DNA of 6,629 bases, taken from Candidatus Caenarcanales bacterium (GTDB taxonomy: Bacteria; Cyanobacteriota; Vampirovibrionia; LMEP-6097). The position numbers and the translations under genes were made by a program. Under the pieces are notes generated by a model. That model was given only the letters and a program-made list of their open reading frames with translations. It searched no databases and was not told where the DNA came from. This document shows positions 1 through 6,112 of this stretch, piece after piece. The stretch lies in the NCBI GenBank assembly GCA_021299565.1, contig JAJTHA010000078.1:1-6629 (forward strand), given 5' to 3'. Position 1 is the first letter of the stretch, and each line of letters opens with the position of its first letter.

Positions 1-1857
1 CATATAGCTCCAAAATATCGTAGCGATGTCTTTATTAAAACCGTAGGAATGTAATCCTACTCCAAGCAAATTAATTCCAAACCAGGACAAAACAACAACT
101 ATGCAACATATACTAGTAGCAAAAGCCAAACCCCAGGCTTTAAGCATGCCATCCATTCTTGCATGCAGAATCGCTGCAGTGTACAAAACTATCATCAAGG
201 CACCGTTTTCTTTGGGATCCCAGCCCCAGAACCTACCCCAACTTTGATCTGCCCAAATGCCCCCAAGCATAGTGCCCAAAAAACTAAAACACAATCCTAC
301 TCCAACTAAATCAATGGTTGTTTGTAGAATTTGAGCTTGTTGTTTGGCGTCGATATTCACTCTAAGAGAATTTACTAGATATAAATGTGCTGCTATTCCT
401 GCGCAAAATACTATGGCATAGCCAATGGTAACCGCTATCACATGAGTGCTTAGCCAGAAATTTGAATCGAGAACCGCGATTAAAACCTTGAAGCTATCGC
501 CTTCAGCCGCAAATTTTTCTGAAATTAATAAAAGCAAGAAGCCAGTAAAGCTACTGATAATTAAGCCCAAATTATTTGATGAAGAATCTTTATTATATAA
601 CCTATCAATAGTTAAACCTGATGCCACGCTTATAAGACTAATAAATATAAATGTTTCAAATAAATTAGTCACTGGCGCCCTTGACATAATCATTATTCTA
701 AAAATGAGAGCTATTAAATGTAGTCCTAAGCCAATATATATAAGTCTTCTAGGATATTTACGGTCTATTTTAAAGAAGAGCATTATTAAAGCTACTAAAT
801 AAATTATCAATGAAATTTTGAGTGCTTTGAATTGATTGTAGATTAACTCCAAAGTGATTTTGTATTGAGGATAAAAACTTTTTGAATGATCAATGATTTT
901 TTGGCACATAAGATCAAAAGATTTTTGATCTTGATTGATATAAGCTTTTTTTAGGTTTTGTAATACTTGTAAATCATTTTGGCTAATGTTGTTTTGAATC
1001 AAACTATCCCAGGTATTAAACCATTGTCCACTAACAACTGGAATTATATTTAAGCCAAAACCCAGATCTTGTACCTCTTTCATGCTTTTGTATTGTTCTA
1101 TCCATTGATACATAAAATATGAAGCAGCGAAATATTCTTTTTGGCATTTATTGTTTTCTTGTAAATATTTTGCAATGAGAGGGGCTTTTTCTATTAAATC
1201 TAAAAGACTTATTGACTCGCTTGTTAAATTGATTTTTGCTGCGCACTCGGCACTAAGAGCAAAATTTGGATGCGGACTAGTAAAGCTTATACTGTCTGCC
1301 AAAAATGAATAGGCATTGAAATTAGAAAAAACTCTTAGTATTTCATTTTCAAATCTTGATCTTGATTTTTCTTCTTTTTGTATGGAATTTTGAGCTAGTT
1401 CAAAAAGTTTAATAGCAGCTGGTTGTAAGTCTTTGAATGAATATTTCCTTGAATGTTTTGCGCTAAGCCCTAATGCTTCGACTGTTTCTGGATCATTGAT
1501 TAAGAAAATATCTTCGGTGATGCTTTTTTCTGGTTCAAATATTATTGATGCTAATTCATTGATCGATTTTGCTGATTCTTTGCCCGAAAAGCGAAGCATT
1601 ATGTATCTTGCGTAAGTATCAAGAGGTTTTATTCTACCCTCATCTTGGATTGGGATTTGTTTGAAGTAATTTGCATTAATGTGATTTTTAATGTCATCCT
1701 GAGGAGCAGGCTTTGCCTGCGACGTAAGGATCCAGGCTGAATAGCTACTAGTGAAGAAGATGATAATTGCTATTAGTAATAATTTGAATGAGATCCTGAC
1801 GTCGCCGCTTCGCAGCTCCTCAGGATGACGTTGATTGAAAAACCACTTAGTTTTCAT
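1..1857 (-). CDS. ccsA: Cytochrome c biogenesis protein CcsA/ResC, long form, C-terminus cut by window edge
   Basis: This is the haem-handling and ligating subunit of System II cytochrome c maturation, a polytopic membrane protein working with ResB. The frame is open for 619 codons to the left edge. Visible: a hydrophobic anchor at residues 24-42; a predicted extracytoplasmic region at about 58-345 opening with PIQDEGRIKPLDTYA (69-83), a motif of long CcsA-type proteins; then a membrane domain from about 346 with PVTNLFE (395-401). The haem-binding signature WGRFWGWDPKE is at 540-550. Candidate haem-ligand histidines are H472 (before the Trp motif), H565 in LHAR and H603 in GLHSYG, the pattern known for the CcsA family. 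Perhaps a few tens of residues are missing. The ATG at 1857 is forced: an in-frame TGA lies just upstream, an AAGGAG ribosome site sits 5 nt away, and no other ATG, GTG or TTG precedes the anchor. Oddity: residues about 10-22 and 43-55 are encoded by palindromic repeats. Family assignment is firm. Confidence 0.93.
   Translation of the reverse strand, partial: MKTKWFFNQRHPEELRSGDVRISFKLLLIAIIIFFTSSYSAWILTSQAKPAPQDDIKNHINANYFKQIPIQDEGRIKPLDTYARYIMLRFSGKESAKSINELASIIFEPEKSITEDIFLINDPETVEALGLSAKHSRKYSFKDLQPAAIKLFELAQNSIQKEEKSRSRFENEILRVFSNFNAYSFLADSISFTSPHPNFALSAECAAKINLTSESISLLDLIEKAPLIAKYLQENNKCQKEYFAASYFMYQWIEQYKSMKEVQDLGFGLNIIPVVSGQWFNTWDSLIQNNISQNDLQVLQNLKKAYINQDQKSFDLMCQKIIDHSKSFYPQYKITLELIYNQFKALKISLIIYLVALIMLFFKIDRKYPRRLIYIGLGLHLIALIFRIMIMSRAPVTNLFETFIFISLISVASGLTIDRLYNKDSSSNNLGLIISSFTGFLLLLISEKFAAEGDSFKVLIAVLDSNFWLSTHVIAVTIGYAIVFCAGIAAHLYLVNSLRVNIDAKQQAQILQTTIDLVGVGLCFSFLGTMLGGIWADQSWGRFWGWDPKENGALMIVLYTAAILHARMDGMLKAWGLAFATSICCIVVVLSWFGINLLGVGLHSYGFNKDIATIFWSYM
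1693..1732 (+). repeat. Palindromic repeat element, copy 2, inside ccsA
   Basis: A 40-bp element reads on the plus strand as GTCATCCTGAGGAGC, then an 11-bp centre, then GCGACGTAAGGATC. The core is a perfect 6-bp hairpin, GCAGGC-TTT-GCCTGC (1706-1720), enclosed by outer arms ATCCT (1696-1700) and AGGAT (1727-1731). It shares its first 15 bases and 13 of its last 14 with the copy at 1792-1829, which is in the opposite orientation. It lies antisense to ccsA and supplies about residues 43-55, just after the membrane anchor. Similar GTCATCCTGAG-type palindromes are dispersed in many bacterial genomes and are sometimes translated within genes. Whether this one is mobile cannot be seen here. Confidence 0.8.
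1792..1829 (-). repeat. Palindromic repeat element, copy 1, inside ccsA
   Basis: A 38-bp copy of the same element reads on the minus strand as GTCATCCTGAGGAGC, a 9-bp centre, then GCGACGTCAGGATC. The centre forms GCTGC-GAA-GCGGC, a 5-bp stem with one G-U wobble in the ccsA transcript. Loop and stem bases differ from copy 2 but folding is preserved. It is in the sense of ccsA and encodes about residues 10-22 (RHPEELRSGDVRI), a charged stretch unlike a normal N-terminus before a membrane anchor. It begins 28 bp after the ccsA start codon and has not broken the frame. Confidence 0.8.
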
Positions 1858-2815
1858 TCCCTCTCCTTCTCATAAACTTAAGAATAAAATGCACACACAA
1901 ACCAAGTGAACTAATAATTACCGATATGTAAGGAAGTAGATAGGCTAAATTTTTAACAACAGCAAAAACTGCAAACTCCTGACCATCCTCGTCCATGCCG
2001 TAATTCGCTTGGTAAATGGTGTATAAGCCTTTGCGAAAAGGTTTGTTCATTGAAATCAAAACTTCTCTTTCTAAATCCTCTTCAATTACTGCTATTTTGC
2101 TCTCATAAGATTTTGCAATCTGTGTCCCAGGATATAGTTCGCGACTAGTACTAATAAGCTTTATGCTAAATGGTAATTTTGAATTTTTTCTTTCTAGTTT
2201 AAAGCTATTAAAATCTTTTGTTTCGATATAGTTGTGGTCGTTGCCATCGAGAATTATTTCGTTACCCTTGTAATTGATCTTGATTGCTTTGATATTTTTT
2301 TCAAAGTCTTTGTTGCTAGGTAGTTCTTTGAAGATTTGACCTGCAAAAGGAGTGTCAAATATTTGTGCATTCTCATAGATTTTGATAATTTCAAAATCTT
2401 CTGTATGATTGATCTTTTTTAAATCATAAATTTGTTTTTGATTGTTTGAATTGAAAACCAATTGCCAGTCGTAATAACTTTGAAGTTTATTGCTGCTCTC
2501 GGCCTCATAGATTTCTATAAAGTTTTCATCGCTGAAATTAAGATTAAGAAAACCACTAATTAATAAAACTACAAAGCCAAAATGAGCGACTATAAGTCCA
2601 ATATTGTTGGTTTTATACCTAAATCTATAAATTAATCCAAAGATTAAGTTAATGAAAAGCATGGATATAAGTGCTATTGCAAGCGGATGCTTGAAAACCT
2701 TTTCCTGAGCAAGATAGAGCCCATGTTCGGCTTGATAAAGTGTCCCATAAAAGACCAAAGCCAATAAAGCTAATAATAATGCAACACTGATTTTGAGGGA
2801 GGCGATTTTACTCAC
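1847..2815 (-). CDS. resB: ResB-like cytochrome c biogenesis protein (Ccs1/CcsB)
   Basis: This is the partner of CcsA in System II cytochrome c maturation, believed to help move haem across the membrane and hold apocytochrome for ligation. The 322 residues show the ResB layout: membrane helices at about 9-29, 46-63 and 72-92, a large extracytoplasmic domain (about 93-288) and a last helix at about 291-313 followed by RRR. Family marks are FYGTLYQAEHG near the first helix, AHFGF with H78 in the third helix (the position of the membrane haem-ligand histidine in CcsB proteins), and GLYTIYQANYG (263-273) before the last helix, resembling the ResB C-terminal signature. It starts at GTG; AGGA sits 9 nt upstream. 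It overlaps ccsA by 11 bp and is divergent from hemA. At 322 residues it is shorter than many Ccs1 proteins but complete in domain order. Confidence 0.88.
   Translation of the reverse strand: MSKIASLKISVALLLALLALVFYGTLYQAEHGLYLAQEKVFKHPLAIALISMLFINLIFGLIYRFRYKTNNIGLIVAHFGFVVLLISGFLNLNFSDENFIEIYEAESSNKLQSYYDWQLVFNSNNQKQIYDLKKINHTEDFEIIKIYENAQIFDTPFAGQIFKELPSNKDFEKNIKAIKINYKGNEIILDGNDHNYIETKDFNSFKLERKNSKLPFSIKLISTSRELYPGTQIAKSYESKIAVIEEDLEREVLISMNKPFRKGLYTIYQANYGMDEDGQEFAVFAVVKNLAYLLPYISVIISSLGLCVHFILKFMRRRGNEN
1863..1868 (-). promoter_or_regulatory. Ribosome binding site of ccsA
   Basis: AAGGAG lies 5 nt upstream of the ccsA ATG and inside the last codons of resB. It is the strongest Shine-Dalgarno match in the window and fixes the ccsA start at 1857. 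Together with the 11-bp gene overlap it suggests translational coupling of ResB and CcsA. Confidence 0.8.
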
Positions 2816-2835
2816 TGAATAATGTCCTGTATAAT
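2807..2835 (+). promoter_or_regulatory. Predicted sigma-70 promoter of hemA
   Basis: TTTACT (2807-2812, 4 of 6 consensus) is separated by exactly 17 bp from a perfect TATAAT (2830-2835). It would start RNA near 2842, leaving a leader of about 30 nt before the hemA ATG at 2873. The -35 box extends into the first codons of divergent resB. No clear Shine-Dalgarno sequence follows. Confidence 0.55.
2825..2828 (-). promoter_or_regulatory. Probable ribosome binding site of resB
   Basis: AGGA lies 9 nt before the GTG start of resB and supports that non-ATG start. The match is short, so this is a modest call. Confidence 0.45.
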
Positions 2836-2856
2836 CTCTAAGTGTAGCGCAAACAA
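2828..2856 (-). promoter_or_regulatory. Possible promoter of resB-ccsA
   Basis: On the minus strand TTGTTT (2856-2851) is followed after 17 bp by TATACA (2833-2828). Both boxes are imperfect matches to the sigma-70 consensus. Transcription from here would start within the proposed resB ribosome site or just beyond it, so either this promoter or that site may be wrong. The -10 overlaps the hemA -10 on the other strand. Confidence 0.3.
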
Positions 2857-2872
2857 AACCTAGAATTGATTG

Positions 2873-3925
2873 ATGAGATTATTGTATTTAGGAGCCTCAA
2901 TAGCAAATAATTTAGCAAACCCTCTTGCTAACAATATTAGATTTTGCGATCACCAAGAGCTACAAAACCTAAAACTTGGTCATGACGAATATGCAAGATT
3001 TTTGGATTTGATCAAAACTAATACAAAAGTTAAGCAATTGGCTTTGGTATCTACCTGCAATCGTTTTGAGCTTTTTATTTATGCAGAAGAAATTGAAAAT
3101 TTGGCGCAGGAATTACCTGAGCAAATGGCAAGTTTAATAAAAACTCCAGAACTTTTGTCTTCTTTATTTGATGATGATGCAAGATTGCATTTTTATAGAA
3201 CTTTTTGTGGTTTAAACAGTGGTTTAATTGGTGAAGGTGAAGTTTGTTTGCAAATAGAAACCTCATTTAGACAGTGTTTTACTATGGGTTATTTAGGACT
3301 TGAAGGCATTGCACTTTTGGAGTCTGCAAAACAACTCAAGCAAGCGTTAGAAGAGTCTCAACATTTGGAAACAAGTTCTTACTGTAAAGTAGCGATTGAT
3401 TCTGTTATAGAAAAACTGCCAAAATTGCCTGATTCAGTAGTTGTTTTGGGCTCGGGTAGTACTGCTATGCAATCTTGCCTAGCTTTGATTGATGCGGGTA
3501 TAAGCGCTAGCCAAATCACTTTGGTTCATAGAACTAGTTCTTCTTCTTATCAAGTTTGTGGATTTAACGAGAACAACGATTTATCAAAAATGCAATTTAT
3601 TAGATCCAAAGATGGATATCATGTGACAAAAGTAAAAGAATTAGTTATGAGTTCAGATATGGCTATTTTTGCCATTGATTCTCGTCTACCTGTTTTTAAT
3701 ATTCCAAAAAATCTCAAAACAGTTTTAGTAGATTTTAATAGTCATCCGAGCGTGACATTTGAAATTGGAATTGATTTGATGAATTATTTTTCTTGTCAGA
3801 GACTTGATAAGTTTATTAGAGAATATAGTTCAAGGATCTTGGCTAATCCTGATAAATTTAAGCAAATACAAGCTGTTGAAGAGAGACTAGCCCAGTTGCG
3901 GTCTTCTGATCTTGTGCATTTCTGA
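2873..3925 (+). CDS. hemA: Glutamyl-tRNA reductase, divergent and short
   Basis: This enzyme reduces glutamyl-tRNA(Glu) with NADPH to glutamate-1-semialdehyde, the first committed step of C5-pathway tetrapyrrole synthesis in the cytoplasm. Numbered from the ATG at 2873 (350 residues), the catalytic cysteine is C62 in VSTCNRFELF. H106 and GLNSGLIGE (113-121) match the family block around the active-site histidine and GLDSxxxGE, with Q127 following. A Rossmann-like glycine stretch, VVVLGSGSTAM, is at 189-199. Oddities: the usual GAGEM-type nucleotide motif is GSGSTAM, the N-terminal RE motif and the later PRD motif (here DFNSHPS) are not conserved, and the protein is some 70 residues shorter than the usual length of about 420, so the C-terminal dimerisation domain is reduced. 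A TTG directly precedes the ATG and could also serve as start. It is divergent from resB-ccsA, whose product consumes haem. Catalytic residues support activity; the divergence leaves some doubt. Confidence 0.82.
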   Translation: MRLLYLGASIANNLANPLANNIRFCDHQELQNLKLGHDEYARFLDLIKTNTKVKQLALVSTCNRFELFIYAEEIENLAQELPEQMASLIKTPELLSSLFDDDARLHFYRTFCGLNSGLIGEGEVCLQIETSFRQCFTMGYLGLEGIALLESAKQLKQALEESQHLETSSYCKVAIDSVIEKLPKLPDSVVVLGSGSTAMQSCLALIDAGISASQITLVHRTSSSSYQVCGFNENNDLSKMQFIRSKDGYHVTKVKELVMSSDMAIFAIDSRLPVFNIPKNLKTVLVDFNSHPSVTFEIGIDLMNYFSCQRLDKFIREYSSRILANPDKFKQIQAVEERLAQLRSSDLVHF

Positions 3926-5728
3926 TTCGAGTACAAGTCTTTCTTGTAGTTTAAAACTATACTCACTACTTGATTTATTCATCTCATTTAATTCTTCGTT
4001 GATTTTACTAATTAGTTTTTTTAGTTTGTTTTCTTTAAGACGTCTAATTAGTCCTTGGTATCTTTCTTTGGAATCTAAATCCTTAGCGTCTAGATTTTTT
4101 TCTAGAGCTACTCCAATCTCGGCGACGATTTCAAAAGCGCTTAGATCCTGTCCAATCTTCTCAATCAAAAGTTTGTATTTTTCATTGATATCAACTAAAT
4201 CAGGGTTTTCAAAACTGATTTCAACTATTTTGTCAAAAATAAACTTGCATGTTTCATCACTTAGTTCATTGTTTTCTTGGAAAAATTTTTCTATGATATG
4301 TTTGTGCTCAAGCGATAGTATCAAAAATTCAATCTCGATTTTATTAAAAACTTTTTTGATGATTTTGCTGTTTCTATCGTTCTCTATTGATTTTTTGTTT
4401 TGATATGGATCTTCATCTGCTCTACTGATGTTCTCGTGTATTTCTTTGTTGATAATGCTTTCATCAATTTTAAGAATTGCTGCGATTTGTTTTTTGTATT
4501 CAGAAAGAATTATGGGGTTTTGTATTGGTCTTAATATTTTACTGATTTCTTTAACGGCTTTTGCTTTGTCTTGAGGACTTGAGTTTGAATGAGGTTTAAT
4601 CAGTTCATTTATTTTGTAGTCATAGTAGTTCTCTGATTTAAGTAGCGCTTCTTCAAAAGCTTTGGCGCCTTTTGACTGTATTAATTCATCTGCGTCTTTA
4701 CAGTCGTCAAATCTAACTATTTTGACTTGATGCTCATATTTACCAAGCACTTCGCCGATGGTTAATACCGCTCTATCACAAGCTTGTGAGCCGGCTTTGT
4801 CATGATCAAAGCACAAAAATATATTTTTTGATTCCGTGAATTTTGTCATGAGTTTGATTTGATTTGCGGTTAGAGCTGTACCCTGATTGGCGATGCTGTT
4901 TTTGAAGCCTGCTTGGTGTAAGGCTATTTGGTCGAAATATCCTTCTACTACTATTACTCCGTCTAGTTTGCGGATAAATTCTTTGGCGATATTTATACCA
5001 AAGACCATATTACTTTTGTGATAAATATCTGTTTCAGGTGAATTGATATATTTCGGACCATTGTCATTAGGATCTAGTGTGCGTGAGCCAAAGGCGATGG
5101 TTCTATCTCTTTCATCTCTGATAGGAATAATTAATTTGTTTCTGAATCTATCAATAAAACTATTTGTTCTTTCACTAAAAACCGCTAGACCAGCATCTAG
5201 TATTTCTTTTTCTTCTAGTTCTAGATTGCTTTTCAGGTGTTTGATCAAAAGGTCATAATCAGCAGGAGCATAACCTAGTTTGTAATTATTAATCGTTGCT
5301 GTTGAGATATTTCTTTTGACTAAATAGTCTCTTGCTTTTTGAGCTGCAAATGAAGCTAATAATTGTTCATGATAAAACTTTGCGGCAAGCTCATGCATTT
5401 TGATTTTTTTGTTGTGTTCAATTTGCGCTTGCTTGTTTTCATTGCTATCATCCAGCTCGATATTGTATTTTTGGGCGAGGTCTTTGAGTGCGTCTTTAAA
5501 TTCTTTTTTGTGATATTCCTGATAAAATTTGATCAAATCTCCACCGGCTCCACAGCTAAAGCATTTGTAAATGCCCTTGCTTGGGCTGATGTACATAGAA
5601 GGTTTGCTGTCATTATGGAAGGGACATAGCGCTAGATAGCTAGTGCCCGATCTTTTAACAGGAATGTATTCTGAGATTAGTTCTACAATATTGGCTTCGT
5701 TTTTGATTTGTTGGATTGGATCAGCCAT
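3887..5728 (-). CDS. dnaG: DNA primase DnaG
   Basis: DnaG makes the short RNA primers for DNA replication and binds the DnaB helicase. Numbered from MADPIQ (613 residues), the N-terminal zinc-binding domain has ligands C35, H38, C56 and C59 (LCPFHND, YKCFSCG). The catalytic core contains FRNKLIIPIRD (195-205) and GPKYINSPET (224-233). The TOPRIM acid is E262 in VVEGYFD and the metal-binding aspartates are D308 and D310 in CFDHDKAG. The lysine- and glutamate-rich helical C-terminus is the usual, poorly conserved helicase-binding region. The start at 5728 is preferred because MADPIQQIKNEANIVE is the standard DnaG beginning; an ATG at 5758 would add ten atypical residues. TGTTAAAAT, an extended -10 match, ends 7 nt before the ATG at 5728 and would produce an almost leaderless message. 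The 3' end overlaps hemA by 39 bp. Identification is secure. Confidence 0.96.
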   Translation of the reverse strand: MADPIQQIKNEANIVELISEYIPVKRSGTSYLALCPFHNDSKPSMYISPSKGIYKCFSCGAGGDLIKFYQEYHKKEFKDALKDLAQKYNIELDDSNENKQAQIEHNKKIKMHELAAKFYHEQLLASFAAQKARDYLVKRNISTATINNYKLGYAPADYDLLIKHLKSNLELEEKEILDAGLAVFSERTNSFIDRFRNKLIIPIRDERDRTIAFGSRTLDPNDNGPKYINSPETDIYHKSNMVFGINIAKEFIRKLDGVIVVEGYFDQIALHQAGFKNSIANQGTALTANQIKLMTKFTESKNIFLCFDHDKAGSQACDRAVLTIGEVLGKYEHQVKIVRFDDCKDADELIQSKGAKAFEEALLKSENYYDYKINELIKPHSNSSPQDKAKAVKEISKILRPIQNPIILSEYKKQIAAILKIDESIINKEIHENISRADEDPYQNKKSIENDRNSKIIKKVFNKIEIEFLILSLEHKHIIEKFFQENNELSDETCKFIFDKIVEISFENPDLVDINEKYKLLIEKIGQDLSAFEIVAEIGVALEKNLDAKDLDSKERYQGLIRRLKENKLKKLISKINEELNEMNKSSSEYSFKLQERLVLESEMHKIRRPQLG

Positions 5729-5735
5729 TGGTTTT

Positions 5736-5744
5736 ATTTTAACA
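5736..5744 (-). promoter_or_regulatory. Possible extended -10 promoter of dnaG
   Basis: TGTTAAAAT on the minus strand is TG-N-TAAAAT, an extended -10 element with no convincing -35. The usual spacing puts the transcript start at 5729 or 5728, at the ATG of MADPIQ. If it is real, the ATG at 5758 cannot be used from this promoter. AT-rich DNA produces such matches by chance. Confidence 0.35.
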
Positions 5745-5780
5745 ATAGCAATTCCCATTACCTTGCTTTAATATTTGTGT

Positions 5781-5786
5781 TATAAT
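5781..5786 (+). promoter_or_regulatory. Predicted -10 box of the 86-residue ORF
   Basis: A perfect TATAAT ends 8 nt before the ATG at 5795; the best 17-bp-spaced -35 (TTACCT, 5758-5763) is weak. Transcription would start at about 5793-5795, giving a leaderless or nearly leaderless RNA. No Shine-Dalgarno sequence is visible before this gene, which agrees with that reading. Confidence 0.45.
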
Positions 5787-5794
5787 TACATATT

Positions 5795-6055
5795 ATGGGT
5801 TACAATCCTTCAAAAGACTATTCTAAAAATGCTTTTAATACTAATCAAGCACAGATTAATATTGCAAACATTGAAGATCAATATCAGAGAGCCATTTTGG
5901 GCGAGGGCCCATTAGAGCAAGACGAGTTACGTGATCAAATGGCCAAAATGAAAGCTTTATTAGGCGAAATTCGCGTTAGAGCCCAAGAAGTTGTTCAAGA
6001 AACAAAAAATGAACTAGATGCAAGAAAGGGTCTAGCGGAATTGGCAAAAGGTTAA
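5795..6055 (+). CDS. Small hydrophilic helical protein of unknown function
   Basis: I do not recognise this 86-residue protein. The first 24 residues are polar and asparagine-rich (MGYNPSKDYSKNAF), suggesting a flexible start. From about residue 25 the sequence is rich in E, Q, K, A and L with no proline apart from GEGPLEQ, and residues 42-84 look like one long amphipathic helix, possibly a coiled coil. There is no signal peptide, membrane segment, cysteine or histidine. The ATG is preceded by a perfect TATAAT and no ribosome site. It is divergent from dnaG across 66 bp and lies 57 bp before a response regulator, so it might share a transcript with it. Codon use resembles the neighbours and the frame has no strong competitor. 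It is probably a real gene; its role is open. Confidence 0.7.
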   Translation: MGYNPSKDYSKNAFNTNQAQINIANIEDQYQRAILGEGPLEQDELRDQMAKMKALLGEIRVRAQEVVQETKNELDARKGLAELAKG

Positions 6056-6084
6056 GATATTAACATAATTCCTGTTACTATTTG

Positions 6085-6111
6085 TTAACCTTAGTGGTAT
6101 AACAAGGTTAA
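6085..6111 (+). promoter_or_regulatory. Inverted repeat around an extended -10 element, possible operator
   Basis: TTAACCTT (6085-6092) and AAGGTTAA (6104-6111) are perfect 8-bp inverted arms separated by 11 bp. The spacer holds TGGTATAAC (6095-6103), an extended -10 match, so transcription would start at about 6110, two or three bases before the regulator's ATG. The right arm also contains AAGG, 5 nt from the ATG, a possible ribosome site. A palindrome spanning a -10 is a classic operator arrangement; autoregulation by the downstream protein is a guess. Confidence 0.45.
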
Positions 6112-6112
6112 G

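Noticed and set aside
446..802. Open plus-strand frame of 118 codons
   Set aside because: It lies antisense to the CcsA membrane domain, which carries unmistakable family motifs; it has no ribosome site or recognisable product.
1433..1615. Open plus-strand frame of 60 codons
   Set aside because: Antisense to the CcsA extracytoplasmic region and without family resemblance.
1693..1829. CRISPR array or insertion-sequence ends
   Set aside because: There are only two copies, inverted rather than direct, and the segment between them codes for the CcsA anchor rather than a spacer or transposase.
1847..1857. Fused CcsBA protein as in some epsilonproteobacteria
   Set aside because: resB ends at its own TAA (1847-1849) in a different frame from ccsA, and ccsA has a separate strong ribosome site, so these are two proteins.
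3075..3266. Open minus-strand frame of 63 codons
   Set aside because: It lies antisense across the hemA segment encoding the active-site histidine block; a low-complexity shadow.
3912..4403. Open plus-strand frame of 163 codons rich in serine and leucine
   Set aside because: It is the antisense of the lysine/glutamate-rich C-terminus of dnaG, which naturally yields Ser/Leu/Phe codons.
5043..5629. Two open plus-strand frames of 71 and 88 codons
   Set aside because: Both are antisense to the conserved zinc and core domains of DnaG.
5729..5758. Ten-residue N-terminal extension of DnaG from the ATG at 5758
   Set aside because: The residues do not resemble any DnaG start, MADPIQ is the standard beginning, and the AAGG near 5758 is only 2 nt from the ATG.
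6085..6111. Rho-independent terminator for the small ORF
   Set aside because: The arms are AT-rich and are followed by TTAAGATGG rather than a T-run, and the downstream gene starts at once.
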